Below, one piece after another: positions 60,483-64,000 of a stretch of DNA of 64,000 nucleotides; position 1 is the first letter of the stretch; each line of letters begins with the position of its first letter. Below the pieces are notes generated by a model, which was given only the letters and a program-made list of their open reading frames with translations, did not search any database and was not told the origin of the DNA. The translations under genes and the position numbers were made by a program. Where the stretch lies: positions 17,531,612 to 17,595,611 of the forward strand of contig CM032661.1 in assembly GCA_019095985.1 (NCBI GenBank). The letters are read 5' to 3'. The DNA is from Streblospio benedicti. Taxonomy: Eukaryota; Annelida; Polychaeta; Spionida; Spionidae.

Positions 60483-60597
60483 GAGATGCGCACGCCACAT
60501 CGACATACGTCAGCAGATCGTCATGTTACTAAAATGTACGTGTGATGACATGCTTACGGATATGTCGAGGTACTGGCGAGCACATCAACTCATATTT
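60483..60597. repeat. Decayed fold-back MITE related to 36381-36505
   Basis: Imperfect arms (GATGCGCACGCCA, CGACATACGTCAGC and approximate complements) meet at ACTAAAATGTACGTGTGATG. This is nearly the same centre as the element in methyltransferase intron 2. Confidence 0.6.
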
Positions 60598-61607
60598 TCT
60601 AGTATTTTTTCCAATTTCAATAAAACAAATATAAACAATGTAATAAAATAGATTATAGTATGTAATGCATCACCAATAACTTTGATGGCTTGTTTTTGTT
60701 TTTTTTGGCATTGAAATCACTGATTTATTTGGGACTCTTTGAGTGGGACTCCAAATTTTCAAGTCATGGAGTCCCAAGGATCGACTCTGTCGGTTCCCGT
60801 CCGAGCACAAATATATTGCCCACCCTTACTTTTTATCTTTTTACACTCTCACACACAGCCTATAAGCATCTTATAGAGTAACCTAATGTATTCGCCTTTG
60901 AGTGTTTTCATCGTTGATTTCGACCAAACCTAGCCACAGATATTTGGTTACTTATTGAGATGGCAGGGTTTAAATCTGAAACATTAGACCTTACTAGAGG
61001 GGTTGACACAGGGGTCCTGACCTGAGAGTGAGATCCATGTTCCACTACCTTATTGCAGTGTATAATATGTTTGTCTTTTGTTTGCAATGTATCTGTGATA
61101 AAAAAATATATATTTTTCAATATTGAATATAATTCGTTGAATCACGATGACTTGTGCAGTTTCTATTGGCCACCACAAATCGCTTTAAAACCAAGGTCAA
61201 ATTTAGTGACATAAGCTTGTATAAAAACATATCGTGAGAAACATTTTAAAGGATAATTGTTATCGCTTCGCGGAAATAGCAGAAATAATGTTAAACACAT
61301 ATATAATCGGGAAGTTCGTGACTTACTTGATCTTAATCCACCAAAACGGTCAAGCCAGTGTGTACTTCAGTGCTACGTCACATAAACGTGTGTACCTTTA
61401 AACAATCCGGCAAAAATGTATACCATATCTCAGACTTAAAAGAAAAGTAAAATGCATCGGAAAGAGTGATTTGATAGAAGCCTTAATCACACGGTCTTAT
61501 GAATTTATCACGTCAAAAGACATATAGGCTAGATGCTACACCAACCCGGAAGCGGGAAATATAAAAATAAAATAAAATAAAAATATAAAAATAAAATCTG
61601 TGATAAA

Positions 61608-62300
61608 AAAAATAATAAAAACCACATATACATGCTAAAGTGTGATTAACATTAAAAGTTCATGTCTATAATAGTGAAGCGTTTCAATAAGAAGGCAGAT
61701 TTCCTACCGTTATAGATTTGGGGTAGATAAAACTCGAAGAAATTGTTCAAGTTTCTAGGTCTACCAAGGCTGGGATCATTGCAACTATTCAGGATTTCAT
61801 AAATGTAAGTTGTTATATAATATATTATTTATATGTTTTTGTGTAGCAAAAACCATAACATTTATGTCAATTCTCAAGTACCCCCACCCCGCACCTCATA
61901 CGTCACGTAAACACACCAGTCAGGTGAAGGACAACCATAAAGTTTTTCCAATATACACAATCATTAAATATATTCAAACACCTGTGAGTCTACCAGATAT
62001 ATATATAAAGTTCTACATACTATTATTGTGTATGTTCATGTTCTAAATTCTATTCTATTTCTAAAAACCATATCAGAAAACAAATTGGATCTTATTTGTA
62101 AGTACATTTTTGTATGGCAAAATGAAATACTTAACCATTCAAGCTCCCAGATAATTGTATTCTTTTATTGGTGCACTTCTCGCCTGATAATAAAAATAAA
62201 ATAAAATAAAAAATATTGCAAAATGAACATTGCTTTTTAATAATCTTGGGTTCAACATAATGACAATATACTAAGACTGATGACATATTTCACTTGGATT
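61608..62300 (+). pseudogene. Decayed partial copy of the CENP-N 5' end
   Basis: This aligns with 63055-63800 in the same orientation, from the AATAAAAACCACATATACATG leader through the first coding exon, its GTAAGT donor and the intron. Many small deletions have removed the start codon context, several codon blocks and parts of the intron, and the reading frame is lost. A piece equivalent to exon 2 (GACTGATGACATATTTCACT) appears separately at 62275-62295. The spared identity in between is high, so the duplication is not very old. It is non-functional as a CENP-N exon. Confidence 0.8.
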
Positions 62301-62679
62301 GTCAATCATTTCATTTTAATAAATATGTTTAAATGAAATACTGATTACATTCATGGATAAATTTAAATAATGTGATTTTCCACTACCGTTGAAATCAAAG
62401 TTTGGGGTAACAGATGAGAAACTCATCAAATTTATTTTCAAGATTTTTGAAAGGTCAATAGTTTGAGGCTGCATCAGATGATAAATAATTATATTCTCCA
62501 AAATTTCATAAATAAAAATTGTTAAATATGCTATTTAATAATTTTGTGTTATGTAACATTTGGCAATTCTCAATTGGCATTTGGGAAAATCACGTTTTAA
62601 AACAAAATATGTTTACTAGTCGAACAAGATATAATGTTCAAAATAATGTTTCTGACTTTCAAAATGCACAGAACATATT

Positions 62680-62960
62680 ATAATGCTTCTCTACACGTAT
62701 ACTTGTTTGGCCACTGAGCATAACCTTTAAAGTCCATGTTTACCTTTATACAGTGTTGGACTGGCTTATGACTGTCAGTAATTTTCCCTCCACGAATCTT
62801 TGTCATTCGCCAATCTAGATCTTCAATCCCCATGCCTTTAAGTCTTCTTTTATAGTACCCCACATAGATTTTCTGGTTTTCACTTTCACTTTGTCGCCGC
62901 CAATCACAGTCTTGTCACACCTGTTGATCCAAGCACTACTTCAGTGCATATGACCAGCCC
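62680..62960 (-). mobile_element. LINE (non-LTR retrotransposon) 3'-end fragment
   Basis: The minus strand encodes YYKRRLKGMGIEDLDWRM after a stretch like QAALGWSYALK. This recalls the end of LINE ORF2 proteins, where R-L-x-W-x-G-H-V is followed by K-x-D-L-K-x-L-G-I. Stop codons interrupt the upstream part. It lies between the two CENP-N copies. Its tail shares about 30 bp with exon 2 of the Schlafen-like gene. Confidence 0.5.
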
Positions 62961-63112
62961 AGCGCAGCCTGTTTTACCTTGCTACTGAATACCCAGTCTT
63001 TCATTAAAAATGAGGCCGAGATAACGTCACTAAAATAAAGTTGAGCATATAATGAACATTAATAAAAACCACATATACATGCTAAGTGTGATTAACATTA
63101 AAAGTTGTCAAC

Positions 63113-63758
63113 ATGTCTGATGAAATAGTGAAGCGTGTACTACAGAAGTTTAAGAAGGCAGATTTCCTACCGTTATGTCAGATTTGGGGTAAGATAAAAC
63201 TCGAAGAAATTGTTCAAGACTTTGACAGGTCTACCAAGGCTGGGATCATTGCAGCTATTCAGGATTTCATAAATGTAAGTTGTTATATAATATATTATTT
63301 ATATGTTTTTGTGTAGCAGATCAAACCATAACATTTATGTCAATTCTCAAGTACCCCCCCCCCCCACCCGCACCTCATACGTCACGTGATAACACACCAG
63401 TCAGGTGAAGACTTTCTCTATTCACATTGGCCACAACCATAAAGTTTTTCCAATATTGCACACAGTTTCATTAAATATATTCATAACACCTGGTCAAGAG
63501 TCTACCAGATATATATATAAAAGTGAGACATAAGCAGCCCACGTCGAGCCGTCTACATACTATTATTGTGTATGTTCTGATAAAGTCTGTCAGTGACACA
63601 CATACATTTTTTAAAAGCGTAGCATTATGAATTCTATTCTATTTCTCGCCTGATTTTGTTGCACCTGAAAGCAGCTCAATTCGCTCAAATTTTAATCATT
63701 TTATTTCAGCATAGTGACACTTTAAAGACTGATGACATATTTCACTTGGATCTTATTT
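63113..63758 (+). CDS. CENPN: Probable CENP-N, first two coding exons
   Basis: Exon 1 (63113-63274) encodes 54 residues starting MSDEIVKRVLQKFKKADFL, then a clean GTAAGT donor. Exon 2 (63710-63758) adds HSDTLKTDDIFHLDLI and ends phase 1 at another GTAAGT. The pattern of hydrophobic and charged residues follows the N-terminus of human CENP-N (FIKR-x-I-L-K, a Trp near 27, K-x-x-V/I-x-x-x-I, then a short helix). That is the pyrin-like region which recognises CENP-A nucleosomes in the inner kinetochore. Sequence identity is modest, but the gene lies head to head with CMC2, as CENPN does in human, which strengthens the call. The rest of the gene lies beyond the window. Confidence 0.65.
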
Positions 63759-64000
63759 GTAAGTACATTGTATATGTATGGCAAAATGAAATACTGTATA
63801 TGACCATTCAAGCTCCCAGGGCGTTTAGATTGATTTTTTCCACATAGTGGGTGGGCGGTTACTCGGATGAGAGTCTAGAGGTCACAACAATATTTTCATT
63901 TTATTGGTGCACTGAGACGGAATTGTGGTTTGAGGCTTAATAAAAATATAAATAATAATATAAAATATTGCAAATAAAAAATCTTAAATATGCTTTTGAA

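Noticed and set aside
63656-63847. Read-through of CENP-N exon 2 to the stop at 63847
   Set aside because: A consensus GTAAGT donor at 63759 is conserved in the decayed copy, and the read-through text has no CENP-N-like pattern, so splicing is favoured.

Overview
This is an AT-rich nuclear window from an animal, most likely a marine invertebrate; the species cannot be fixed. Genes carry GT-AG introns from about 150 bp to over 6 kb. They are set in dense DNA-transposon debris (fold-back elements, hAT-like elements, minisatellites, long poly-C/poly-G tracts), with traces of Penelope-like and LINE retroelements. One 100-N assembly gap lies at 48805-48904. I resolved eight host genes by reading exons, splice sites and codon phase by hand.

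Layout. 1-10450 holds no recognised host gene. It contains C-rich TIR-element debris, an unassigned open frame (about 3793-4309), and a ~4.8 kb element (5036-9874) coding on the minus strand for an XPG/FEN-like nuclease with a Cys-rich tail, split by a hAT-like insertion with perfect target duplications. 10477-26025 (+) is a nine-exon Schlafen-like (AlbA_2) gene whose introns are filled with nested transposons. 28442-42962 (-) is an eleven-exon TRIM E3 ligase gene (RING, two B-boxes, coiled coil, SPRY). A six-exon homocysteine S-methyltransferase gene (35780-38402, +) lies wholly inside its third intron on the other strand. 42963-48804 shows no gene. 48905-50940 (+) is the 3' part of a crotonase-family gene ending in the peroxisomal signal SKL. 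A Gemin7 gene (50227-50550, -) sits inside its last intron, again antisense. 53448-54434 (-) is an SLC35B4 nucleotide-sugar transporter in one uninterrupted coding exon. 54631-57162 (-) is CMC2 (twin CX9C), in three exons. 63113-63758 (+) is the 5' end of a probable CENP-N gene, with a decayed partial copy at about 61608-62300.

The host genes do not form a pathway: they cover ubiquitin ligation, methionine metabolism, peroxisomal lipid metabolism, snRNP assembly, Golgi/ER transport, cytochrome oxidase assembly and kinetochore function. What links them is arrangement. There are two independent antisense gene-in-intron nestings, a CMC2/CENP-N divergent pair that matches the human arrangement, and SLC35B4 only 196 bp downstream of CMC2 on the same strand. 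Much of the remaining sequence is palindromic or bounded by terminal inverted repeats, with several elements inserted into others.
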